Both the position numbers and the translations under genes were made by a program. Shown piece after piece: positions 16,350 through 23,484 of a stretch of DNA of 32,210 bases. Positions within the stretch are counted from its first letter, which is position 1, and the number at the start of each line of letters is the position of its first letter. This stretch comes from Bacillota bacterium. Its GTDB lineage: Bacteria; Bacillota; Clostridia; Lachnospirales; Lachnospiraceae. Location of the stretch: positions 1-32,210 of the forward strand of contig JAEXGM010000046.1 in the NCBI GenBank assembly GCA_023450835.1, in the 5' to 3' direction. A model generated the notes under the pieces. That model was given only the letters and a program-made list of their open reading frames with translations, was not told the DNA's origin and did no database searches.

Positions 16350-16384
16350 GGCTGGGTCCTCCTTTAATAATCAAATTAAGGTAT

Positions 16385-16413
16385 ATCATAACACAATTTC
16401 AATCAATAGTCAA
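16385..16413 (-). promoter_or_regulatory. Sigma-A promoter of glnS
   Basis: On the minus strand, TTGACT (16408-16413), a 17-bp spacer and TATGAT (16385-16390), located between the hisC stop and the glnS start. glnS can thus be transcribed independently of hisC. Confidence 0.8.
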
Positions 16414-16422
16414 AATACAGGT

Positions 16423-17475
16423 TTATACGACATCAGCAACTGCGGCAAGAAAAACTTCCATTTCTTTATCCGTTCCAATGGTTACTCTCAGATAATTATC
16501 GATTCTTGGTTTCTTAAAATAGCGGACATAGATTTTCTTCGCTCTTAGTTCTTCATAGATTTTTTGTGCCGGAACTTCCCCATGGGAAACAAAGAGGAAG
16601 TTTGCAGAAGAGGGGATTACCGTAAATCCGAGATTTTTAAGACTCTCTGCCACCCAGGCTCTGGTCTTCATTATTTTTTCAAGAGTTTCCTTATGGTATT
16701 TTGTATCCCTTACCGCCTCTGTTCCATAATACAGGGAAGGCTGGTTCATGGTATAGGAATTGTAAGAATACTTTACATCATTCATTGCCTTAATAAGGGA
16801 CGGCGCGCCAAAGGCATAGCCTATTCGTATTCCGGCCATAGAGTAGGATTTAGAAAAGGTCTGCACAATCAAAAGATTTTCATAATCCCTTAATAAGGGC
16901 AGCGCACTCTCTCCGCCAAAATCCACATATGCTTCATCAATGATTACAACAGACTCATTATTATGCTCTAAAATATCCTTTATAGCTTCTAATCCTAAAC
17001 TAAGAGAGGTTGGTGCATTGGGATTTGCAATAACAATACCCCCGTTCTTTCTGTAATAATCCTCTTTCTTTATTGTAAAATCTTCCTTTAAGGAAGGGGT
17101 CACATAAGGGATATGATAAAGCTCCGCCCATACCTCATAAAAGGAATAGCTGATATCCGGGAAAAGAATCGGCTCTGTCCCATTAAAGAAAGTCAAAAAA
17201 GCCGTCGCCAGTACATCATCCGAACCGACACCCACAAAAATCTGATTCTTCTCTAAGCCATAAGTCTCCCCGAGAGCTTCTATTAATATTGTAGAAGATA
17301 TATCCGGATACAGCCTTAATTTGTCCATGTCAAATTCATCCATTGCCTTTTTGACATTAGGTGAAGGCGGATATGGATTCTCGTTGGTATTTAATTTTAT
17401 CATTCCGGGTTGGTTAGGCTGTTCTCCGGGAACGTAAGGCACGACCTTCCTGAAATATTCTTCCCACTGCTTCAT
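16423..17475 (-). CDS. hisC: Histidinol-phosphate aminotransferase
   Basis: PLP enzyme of histidine synthesis that converts imidazole acetol phosphate plus glutamate to histidinol phosphate. Fold type I motifs: LNTNENPYPPSP near the N-terminus, ANPNAPTSLSL, the PLP-contacting VVIIDEAYVDFG (about 176-187), and the PLP lysine Lys209 in QTFSKSYSMAGIRIGYAFG. The HisC-type GSDDVL segment (85-90) is present. Its 350 residues fit. The start is behind AGAGG. It follows the class I aminotransferase by 50 bp and is probably co-transcribed with it. No other his genes are nearby, so a broader aromatic aminotransferase role is possible. Confidence 0.9.
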   Translation of the reverse strand: MKQWEEYFRKVVPYVPGEQPNQPGMIKLNTNENPYPPSPNVKKAMDEFDMDKLRLYPDISSTILIEALGETYGLEKNQIFVGVGSDDVLATAFLTFFNGTEPILFPDISYSFYEVWAELYHIPYVTPSLKEDFTIKKEDYYRKNGGIVIANPNAPTSLSLGLEAIKDILEHNNESVVIIDEAYVDFGGESALPLLRDYENLLIVQTFSKSYSMAGIRIGYAFGAPSLIKAMNDVKYSYNSYTMNQPSLYYGTEAVRDTKYHKETLEKIMKTRAWVAESLKNLGFTVIPSSANFLFVSHGEVPAQKIYEELRAKKIYVRYFKKPRIDNYLRVTIGTDKEMEVFLAAVADVV

Positions 17476-17525
17476 GATGACCTCTTTTCTGAATGTATGT
17501 TATTTTGGGAAAAGCATGGCGCTCT

Positions 17526-18725
17526 TTATTTGGACTCTGCTTCGTTATATTCTTCGTAAAGCTTCTTAAAACCGGATAAAGCCCCTTCTATGGTACTCTT
17601 GCTTACACAGTAAGCGATACGGCAGTATCCGGGGCAGCCAAAGGCAGAGCCTGGTACAATAAGGATATTGTGCTTTTTCGCCTTTTCACAAAAAGCTTTA
17701 TCATCCTCTTCCAGGGTCTTTACAAAGAGATAAAAAGCTCCCTCGGGTTTGGCACAGGAATAACCGTATTCCTTAAGACTGCCGTAAAGAAGTTCTCTGT
17801 TCTCATTATAGACTGAAACATCTACCTCTGAATCCAGGCATCTCGCAACTACCCTCTGAATAAGGGAAGGCGCATTTACATAGCCCAGGATTCTGGTAGC
17901 AACACTGGCTGCTGCAAAAATCTCTTCATAATCATCCACTTCCGAAGGAATTACAAGATAACCGATACGTTCTCCGGGAAGTGAAAGGGATTTGCTGTAG
18001 GAATAACCAACAATGGTATTTCGGTAGTATTTTGTGATATAAGGAACGAAGACATCTCCATAAACCAGTTCTCTGTAGGGTTCATCGGATATCAGATAGA
18101 TAGCAGTACCAAACTCCTGCTGCTTCTTTTCCAGTACTTTTGAGAGTTCTATGATTGTCTCCTCGGAATATACGACACCAGTAGGATTATTAGGCGTATT
18201 TACAATGATTGCTTTCGTATCTTTCGTGAGTTTCTCTTCCAATTCCTTTAAGTTTGGCAGGAAAGTCTCCTTATCCGGGCTGATAACTACAAGCTTTGCA
18301 TCATAATTATCGGCATAATTTTTATATTCCCCAAAGAAAGGTGCAAAAGTAACTACTTCATCTCCGGGATTGATTAAAGTCTTAAGGATTACATTAAGTC
18401 CGCCTGCCGCACCCACTGTCATAATAATATTGTTGGTATGAAAGGAAGTGCCATGAACACTATTTAACTTAGCAGAAATCTTCTCTCTTACATCCTCATA
18501 ACCGGAATTGTTCATATATCCGTGAACAAATGTAGTATCTTCATTTGATATAATATCAATTAATGCTTCCTTTACCGAGACCGGGGGCTGTACACTGGGA
18601 TTTCCAAGGCTGAAGTCATATACATTTTCCTTGCCGTAAATTGCTGCCAGGCGTTTTCCTTCTTCAAACATAGCCCTGGTTATTGAACTGTTTTTTACCA
18701 TAACACTCATTTTTTCAGAGATCAT
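17526..18725 (-). CDS. Class I/II PLP-dependent aminotransferase (aspartate/aromatic type)
   Basis: Amino-acid transaminase of fold type I, about 399 residues. Visible motifs: YDFSLGNPSVQPP, the Gly-rich VGAAGGLNV, NTPNNPTGVVYSEE, SDEPYRELVYG, the PLP lysine in GYSYSKSLSLPGERIGYLVIP, and the substrate-carboxylate Arg in YCRIAYCVS. Substrate cannot be fixed from sequence alone. An in-frame ATG at 18737 also exists, but it lies inside an R1 repeat with no ribosome site. MISEKMSVMVKNSS at 18725 resembles the usual start of this family. Even so, no normal ribosome site sits in front of either. It heads a unit with hisC. Confidence 0.88.
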   Translation of the reverse strand: MISEKMSVMVKNSSITRAMFEEGKRLAAIYGKENVYDFSLGNPSVQPPVSVKEALIDIISNEDTTFVHGYMNNSGYEDVREKISAKLNSVHGTSFHTNNIIMTVGAAGGLNVILKTLINPGDEVVTFAPFFGEYKNYADNYDAKLVVISPDKETFLPNLKELEEKLTKDTKAIIVNTPNNPTGVVYSEETIIELSKVLEKKQQEFGTAIYLISDEPYRELVYGDVFVPYITKYYRNTIVGYSYSKSLSLPGERIGYLVIPSEVDDYEEIFAAASVATRILGYVNAPSLIQRVVARCLDSEVDVSVYNENRELLYGSLKEYGYSCAKPEGAFYLFVKTLEEDDKAFCEKAKKHNILIVPGSAFGCPGYCRIAYCVSKSTIEGALSGFKKLYEEYNEAESK

Positions 18726-18734
18726 ACTTACACC

Positions 18735-18792
18735 CATTGCATATCGCAGTCAGGCCTGCAATACTGCCACTCAGTGGCATCCTTTCAAAAAA
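18735..18792 (-). repeat. R1 intergenic repeat, copy 3 (leader of the aminotransferase gene)
   Basis: Minus-strand GGCAGTATTGCAGGCCTGAC then TGCGATATGC matches the R1 core. A TGCCAC/GTGGCA hairpin (18765-18779) precedes it. The repeat runs into the aminotransferase start region. The only ribosome-site-like motif (GAAAGGA) is on its far side. Confidence 0.55.
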
Positions 18793-18814
18793 TATTTAAC
18801 CTTTTATTTTTATC

Positions 18815-18844
18815 AGTATAGCATAATGCCATCTTTCATTACAA
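18815..18844 (-). promoter_or_regulatory. Sigma-A-like promoter of the aminotransferase-hisC unit
   Basis: On the minus strand, TTGTAA (18839-18844), an 18-bp spacer and TATACT (18815-18820), giving a leader of about 80 nt that contains R1 copy 3. Confidence 0.6.
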
Positions 18845-18896
18845 GTCATGCCTACGTACTAATTCATTTTTTTTCATAAAAATTCATCAAATACAA

Positions 18897-18964
18897 AAGA
18901 GCAATCTGCTCTCCTGAGATACACTGATATAGCGACAGTGCATTTCAGGAAAGCCAGACTGCTC
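18897..18964 (-). terminator. Large hairpin terminator of the cytidylate-kinase-like gene
   Basis: Arms 18899-18926 and 18936-18964 pair almost throughout (minus strand GAGCAGTCTGGCTTTCCTGA against TCAGGAGAGCAGATTGCTC, then ATGCACTG/CAGTGTAT), followed by TTTTG. It starts about 12 bp after the stop codon. Confidence 0.8.
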
Positions 18965-18976
18965 CTTCCAATCACA

Positions 18977-19600
18977 TTATTTTCCGAAACGGATATCCAG
19001 ATAATCTCTTACTATCCGCACACATTTATCAAAGCCCAAGCGTTTACTGTTTAAGCAGAGGTCGTAATTTCCGGCATTCTCCCAGTCCCTGCCTGTGTAA
19101 TACCGATAGTAGGCTGCTCTTCTCTTATCTGTCTCTAAAATTTTCTTTTCAAGTTCTTTCGGAGGCTGGCTGGACATGCCTTCCAGTCTCTTTACACAAT
19201 CCTCCAGGGAAGCATGGACAAATACCTTTACCACATTATCCATGTCTCTTAGAATATAATCCGCACATCTTCCGACAATAACACAGGATTCTTCTTCCGC
19301 CAGCTTCCTGATAACCTTAGCTTGATAAGTGAATAAATTATCATTGGAGACAAAGTCTTCTCTGTCAGGCGGAATCAACTCTCCGCTGTATTCTTTCCTG
19401 GCTATACGGTAGAGCAGGCTCTGTTTTAACTGTTCATCCGCTTTGCCAAAGAGTTCCTCATTAATACCGCTTTCGTCGGAAGCCAGGCGCATTAACTCTC
19501 TGTCATAGTAATGGACTCCCAGTTCCTGCGCTAACATCTGCCCCATAGTTCTGCCACCGCTGCCATAACCTCTGGCTATAGTAATAACAATGTTCTCCAT
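18977..19600 (-). CDS. Cytidylate-kinase-like protein
   Basis: 207-residue P-loop protein of the cytidylate kinase-like family (a nucleoside monophosphate kinase fold, substrate unproven). The P-loop is ARGYGSGGRTMG (9-20), then YYDRELMRLAS, and the family's VIVGRCADYILRD and RRAAYYRYYTGRDWENAGNYDLCLNS. Canonical Cmk is about 220-230 residues with a different CMP-binding segment, so this is a paralogue family rather than Cmk proper. A strong AAAGGAGG site is present. It lies 92 bp after livF on the same strand with an R3 repeat between. Read-through from the liv operon is possible. Confidence 0.85.
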   Translation of the reverse strand: MENIVITIARGYGSGGRTMGQMLAQELGVHYYDRELMRLASDESGINEELFGKADEQLKQSLLYRIARKEYSGELIPPDREDFVSNDNLFTYQAKVIRKLAEEESCVIVGRCADYILRDMDNVVKVFVHASLEDCVKRLEGMSSQPPKELEKKILETDKRRAAYYRYYTGRDWENAGNYDLCLNSKRLGFDKCVRIVRDYLDIRFGK

Positions 19601-19621
19601 ATAAATTCCTCCTTTACCTTT

Positions 19622-19664
19622 ATGCTGCCAACGTATTTATAACACTAACGAACATACTTCCCAG
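19622..19664 (-). repeat. R3 intergenic repeat, copy 2 (between livF and the kinase-like gene)
   Basis: Plus-strand ATGCTGCCAACGT (19622-19634) and ACACTAACGAACATACTTCC plus CCAG (from 19642) match the two ends of the copy at 14478. The middle part is missing here, as if shortened. Confidence 0.45.
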
Positions 19665-19692
19665 TGAAAGGAAAATACTTTTTCTCCCTGCT

Positions 19693-20403
19693 TTACTCGC
19701 CCAAATATGCTTTCTTTACAGAATCATCATTTAAAAGCTCGTTTGCCTTTCCTTCCAGCACTATTTTACCTGTTTCTAAAACATATGCTCTGGTAGCAAT
19801 GGATAATGCTTTTTTTGCATTCTGCTCTACCAAAAGGACGGTTGTACCGCTTTCACTGATTTCTCTTATAATATCAAATATTTCGGACACAAACAAGGGG
19901 GATAACCCCATAGAGGGCTCATCCATTAAAATAATTCTGGGCTGTGACATCAATGCTCTTCCCATAGCTAACATCTGCTGTTCACCGCCGCTTAGAGTTC
20001 CCGCAATCTGATTTCTGCGCTCTTTCAGCCTTGGAAATCTGTTGTATACCTTCTCAAGTGTACTTTCAATTTCCCCTTTATCTTTTCTGGTATAGGCACC
20101 CATCTTAAGATTCTCATAAACCGTGAGTTCCGAGAATATTCTTCTGCCCTCCGGTACATGTGCCATTCCCATTGTTACGATTTTATGAGCCGGAGTTTTC
20201 GTAAGTTCCTTACCCTCAAAAAGGATATGACCTGACTTTGCTCCGATTAATCCTGTAATTGTGTGAAGGATTGTTGTTTTACCGGCACCATTTGCTCCGA
20301 TTAAAGCAATTACTTCTCCTTCTTCTACTTCAAAGGATACTCCCTTTAACGCCTGAATAACTCCATAATATACGTTCAGGTCTTCTATTTTTAACATTGA
20401 CAT
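19693..20403 (-). CDS. livF: Branched-chain amino acid ABC transporter ATP-binding protein LivF
   Basis: One of two ATPases of a Liv-type (HAAT family) importer. Its 236 residues match LivF length. Walker A is GANGAGKTT (36-44), the signature LSGGEQQMLAMGRALM, Walker B IILMDEPSMGLSP, and the H-loop position reads VEQNAKKAL, which is typical of LivF. The start follows AAAGGAGAGG. It is the last gene of livKHMGF, 12 bp after livG. Confidence 0.94.
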   Translation of the reverse strand: MSMLKIEDLNVYYGVIQALKGVSFEVEEGEVIALIGANGAGKTTILHTITGLIGAKSGHILFEGKELTKTPAHKIVTMGMAHVPEGRRIFSELTVYENLKMGAYTRKDKGEIESTLEKVYNRFPRLKERRNQIAGTLSGGEQQMLAMGRALMSQPRIILMDEPSMGLSPLFVSEIFDIIREISESGTTVLLVEQNAKKALSIATRAYVLETGKIVLEGKANELLNDDSVKKAYLGE

Positions 20404-20415
20404 GGTGCCTCTCCT

Positions 20416-21174
20416 TTACTCTCCAAGATATGCGGTTATAACTTCCGGATTATTTAAGACCTCTTCCGGTGTTCCTGCTGCCAATTCTGTTCCGAAATTC
20501 AGCACCAGTATCTTTTCGCAAATTCCTGACACTAGCTTCATATCGTGTTCAATTAATAATATTGTAATTCCATAACGCTCTCTGACAATCTGTATGGTAT
20601 CCATAAGCTCTGCTGTTTCATTTGGATTCATACCGGCTGCCGGTTCATCCAAAAGTAAAAGCTTCGGATTGGTTGCCAGTCCTCTGGCGATTTCTAACTT
20701 ACGCTGTTTTCCGTAAGGGAGATTACCGGCCATATAATCGGCTTCTTTATCCAGGTCAAATACCTTAAGAATCTCAAGTACCTTTTCATCCATACCCTGT
20801 TCCTTCTTATAATAAGAACCCAGATGAAAAAGGCTTTCTGCCAGCGAGTAATGGCATTGATTGTGAAGGGCTGTCTTTACATTGTCAAGCACCGTCATTT
20901 TCTTAAATAAACGTATATTCTGAAAAGTTCTTGCAATTCCTGCTTTGCAGATTTCTGATGGCATCCTGCCTACTAAATCCACTCCGTCCAGTTTAATGGC
21001 TCCGTCTGTGGGCTTATATACGCCGGTAAGCAAGTTAAATACTGTAGTTTTCCCGGCACCGTTTGGTCCGATCAATCCATAGAGCTGTCCCTTTTCAATG
21101 GAAAGATTTACGTTGTCTACTGCTCTTAAGCCTCCAAAGGAGATTCCTAAATTCTTTACTTCTAATAAACTCAA
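20416..21174 (-). CDS. livG: Branched-chain amino acid ABC transporter ATP-binding protein LivG
   Basis: Second ATPase of the Liv importer, 252 residues. Walker A is GPNGAGKTT, Walker B LLLLDEPAAGMNP and the switch histidine LLIEHDMKLV. The signature region reads LPYGKQRKLEIARGLA, the usual LivG variant. IARTFQNIRLFKKMTVLDNV is a LivG hallmark. The start codon is TTG (21172-21174) behind GGAGAGG; no ATG precedes it. It is separated from livM by 16 bp. Confidence 0.94.
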   Translation of the reverse strand: MSLLEVKNLGISFGGLRAVDNVNLSIEKGQLYGLIGPNGAGKTTVFNLLTGVYKPTDGAIKLDGVDLVGRMPSEICKAGIARTFQNIRLFKKMTVLDNVKTALHNQCHYSLAESLFHLGSYYKKEQGMDEKVLEILKVFDLDKEADYMAGNLPYGKQRKLEIARGLATNPKLLLLDEPAAGMNPNETAELMDTIQIVRERYGITILLIEHDMKLVSGICEKILVLNFGTELAAGTPEEVLNNPEVITAYLGE

Positions 21175-21190
21175 AGTCTTCCTCTCCTTC

Positions 21191-22189
21191 CTATTTCACT
21201 CTTGCTTTTAATTTCGGTAATCTGGGAAGTTTCCCGGAATCCTCTAACCTCTGACGAATTTCAGAAGAATTAAACAGCATAATAATGATAAGTGCCAGCG
21301 CATAAAGCAGCATTCTGTACTCGCTTGCTCCTCTTAAGAATTCCGGCAGAAGAGTAAGTACGATAGCAGAAATAACGGAGCCTTTGATACTTCCCATACC
21401 GCCAAGTACTACGATAACAAGAATCTCAATGGATTTATTATAATCAAAATTACCGGGCTTAAGGATACTTAAGTTGGATCCAAAAAGCACTCCCGCTACG
21501 CCGGCAAAGAAAGCCGCAATTACGAATGCCATTATCTTATAGTTACTTACCTTGATTCCAATCGATTCCGATGCAATGGCATTATCTCTGATGGAACTGA
21601 TGACCCTGCCGTGACGGGACTTTACAAAGTTGGATAGGAGTATAATTGTAATAACCACCAAAGCATAGGTCCATTTATAATTGGTGTATCTGGGAATTCC
21701 GTTAAGTCCCTTGGCACCGCCTGTAATCCCTAAGAAATTAATAATAGCACGGACAATTTCGCCAAAGGCAAGGGTAACAATCGCCAGATAATCGCCTTTT
21801 AAACGTAAAACGGGGATTCCGATTACCACACCAAATACAGCCGCCATAATACCTCCGATTATAATGCCTAAAAGGAAGGCCAAAGGTGCCGGAAGTCCTG
21901 TATGATTCTCAGCAAAGATAGTAAATATCGCTCCGGAGTAAGCTCCGATAGCCATAAACCCTGCATGTCCCAGGGAGAGCTCTCCCAGGAAGCCGGTGGT
22001 GATATTCAATGAGACCGCCAAAATAATATTAATACCGATGGGCACCAGAAGGGATTTGAAATGTCTCGTGGCAAAGTCGCCTTCCATAACTGCCATAATA
22101 ACAAGATAGATTGCTATAATTACCAATAACTTTATTAGATTTTTCCACGTAAAAATGCTTTGTGCCTTTTTACTCATATTTTTTCCCAT
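21191..22189 (-). CDS. livM: Branched-chain amino acid ABC transporter permease LivM
   Basis: Permease subunit, about 332 residues with 8-10 hydrophobic segments. Family motifs are NITTGFLGELSLGHAGFMAIGAY, LRLKGDYLAIVTLAFGEI and VVLGGMGSIKGSVISA. The N-terminus is uncertain. In-frame ATGs occur at 22222, 22201, 22189 and 22177. The first lies inside the R2 repeat. GGAAAGGG is too close to the second and rather far from the third. I chose 22189 without strong evidence. It lies 106 bp after livH, the widest gap among the permease and ATPase genes, because R2 sits there. Confidence 0.92.
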   Translation of the reverse strand: MGKNMSKKAQSIFTWKNLIKLLVIIAIYLVIMAVMEGDFATRHFKSLLVPIGINIILAVSLNITTGFLGELSLGHAGFMAIGAYSGAIFTIFAENHTGLPAPLAFLLGIIIGGIMAAVFGVVIGIPVLRLKGDYLAIVTLAFGEIVRAIINFLGITGGAKGLNGIPRYTNYKWTYALVVITIILLSNFVKSRHGRVISSIRDNAIASESIGIKVSNYKIMAFVIAAFFAGVAGVLFGSNLSILKPGNFDYNKSIEILVIVVLGGMGSIKGSVISAIVLTLLPEFLRGASEYRMLLYALALIIIMLFNSSEIRQRLEDSGKLPRLPKLKARVK

Positions 22190-22205
22190 ATAAATAACCA
22201 TGCCC

Positions 22206-22260
22206 TTTCCAATACACCTCATGTTTACGCCGAGGATTTCGCAGGCACAAACATGTGTGT
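22206..22260 (-). repeat. R2 intergenic repeat, copy 2 (between livH and livM)
   Basis: 22206-22248 matches the groES-groEL copy at 36 of 43 positions. Here it also forms a stem: ACACCTCATGTTT (22214-22226) against AAACATGTGTGT (22249-22260). On the minus strand it ends in GGAAAGGG just before the probable livM start, so it supplies part of the livM translation-initiation region. Confidence 0.65.
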
Positions 22261-22295
22261 GAAAATTATCTTTTTAATTTTCGCACTATCTCTTC

Positions 22296-23174
22296 CTACA
22301 CTTTCTCTATACGGTTCTTGCCAAGAAGTCCGGATGGCTTAACCAGGAGAACGATAACCAGCACACCGAATACGATTGCATCGGAAAGTTCTGTTGAGAG
22401 ATATGCTTTTGATAAGCTTTCGATAACACCAAGAAGTACTCCTCCAAGCATAGCACCAGGAACGCTTCCGATACCGCCTAAAACCGCTGCAACAAAGGCT
22501 TTAATACCCGGCAAAGCTCCCAGGGTAGGCTTTATTGACTGGAACTGGCAGATAAACATAATTCCTGCTACGGCTGCAAGAGCAGAACCGATGGCAAAGG
22601 TGACTGAAATCGTACGGTTTACGTTAATACCCATCAACTGGGCTGCTGCCTTATCCTCAGAAACAGCTCTCATGGCGCTTCCCATCTTGGTCTTATTAAT
22701 AAAAAGCGTCAGTGCTATCATGCAGACAGAGGTAACCACCAGGGTTACAATGGTAATACCGGGAATGGTAACGCCTCCGATATGAACAGCGTCCAGATTG
22801 ATAATAGACTTAAAAGTGATAGAATTTGCTGTGAATATTAATTGTGCAATACTCTGCAGCAGATAACTCACACCAATAGCAGTTATTAATACCGCTAAAG
22901 GCGGAGCCTTTCTTAAAGGTTTATAGGCTACTTTTTCAATGACAACACCCAGGAGGGCACACACTGCAATCGTAAATATAACCGCTGCTACTACCGGCAT
23001 CTTAAAATCTGTTATACTCACATAAAGAACGTAAGCTCCTACCATGATAATATCTCCATGGGCAAAGTTTATCATCTTAGCTATACCGTAAACCATGGTA
23101 TAACCAAGAGCTATTAAAGCATATATACTTCCCGACCGCAGGCCGTTTATAAACTGTTCAATAATACTTTCCAT
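22296..23174 (-). CDS. livH: Branched-chain amino acid ABC transporter permease LivH
   Basis: Permease partner of LivM, 292 residues. Characteristic LivH stretches: FINGLRSGSIYALIALGYTMVYGI, INFAHGDIIMVGAY, MRAVSEDKAAAQLMGIN and AAVLGGIGSVPGAMLGG. The start at 23174 (MESIIEQF) is preceded by AAAGGAG. The frame is open to 23222, but that part encodes a hairpin and lacks a ribosome site. The second gene of the operon, 310 bp after livK, behind three hairpins. Confidence 0.94.
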   Translation of the reverse strand: MESIIEQFINGLRSGSIYALIALGYTMVYGIAKMINFAHGDIIMVGAYVLYVSITDFKMPVVAAVIFTIAVCALLGVVIEKVAYKPLRKAPPLAVLITAIGVSYLLQSIAQLIFTANSITFKSIINLDAVHIGGVTIPGITIVTLVVTSVCMIALTLFINKTKMGSAMRAVSEDKAAAQLMGINVNRTISVTFAIGSALAAVAGIMFICQFQSIKPTLGALPGIKAFVAAVLGGIGSVPGAMLGGVLLGVIESLSKAYLSTELSDAIVFGVLVIVLLVKPSGLLGKNRIEKV

Positions 23175-23189
23175 TCTAACTCCTTTCGT

Positions 23190-23217
23190 GAATATCAAAT
23201 CTTGGATTTTGATATTC
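23190..23217 (-). other. Hairpin directly before the livH ribosome site
   Basis: GAATATCAAA/TTTGATATTC arms (23205-23217 and 23190-23201 on the minus strand) around a 3-nt loop end a few bases before AAAGGAG. It could affect livH translation or act as an mRNA-processing boundary. Confidence 0.55.
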
Positions 23218-23317
23218 CCCACACGCAGCTGAAAAATGCATTTTATTCTTCAACCAGCCTCCGCTCTTAAGTAAAAGCACTTTCAACCTTATTTCATCCT
23301 CATATCTTCATAAGCTA

Positions 23318-23364
23318 ATTCGCTTTGTCCGGAAGCTTCTCCTATTCTTCCGAAAAAAGCGAAT
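23318..23364 (-). other. Second hairpin in the livK-livH spacer
   Basis: ATTCGCTTT (23318-23326) pairs with AAAGCGAAT (23356-23364), and CGGAAG (23330-23335) with CTTCCG (23347-23352). It has no adequate T run on the minus strand, so it is not a simple terminator. Confidence 0.5.
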
Positions 23365-23389
23365 AAGTTCAGTCAAATTTTGTATTTCT

Positions 23390-23442
23390 TCCTAAAAGAA
23401 AGAATTTGGACCAAAGTCAGATAACCCGACCTCAGTCCAAAT
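23390..23442 (-). terminator. Terminator or attenuator hairpin 3' of livK
   Basis: On the minus strand ATTTGGACTGAGGTC (23428-23442) pairs along all 15 positions (G-U included) with GACTTTGGTCCAAAT (23404-23418), then TTCTTTCTTTT. It begins 42 bp after livK. Partial termination here would give more receptor than permease mRNA. Confidence 0.7.
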
Positions 23443-23484
23443 CTTTCACACTACTTACTCCATTATAAGTGAGAAATATTCCTT

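Noticed and set aside
23175..23222. Extended LivH N-terminus from 23222
   Set aside because: The extra codons are made of a hairpin and lack a ribosome site; AAAGGAG sits directly before the ATG at 23174.
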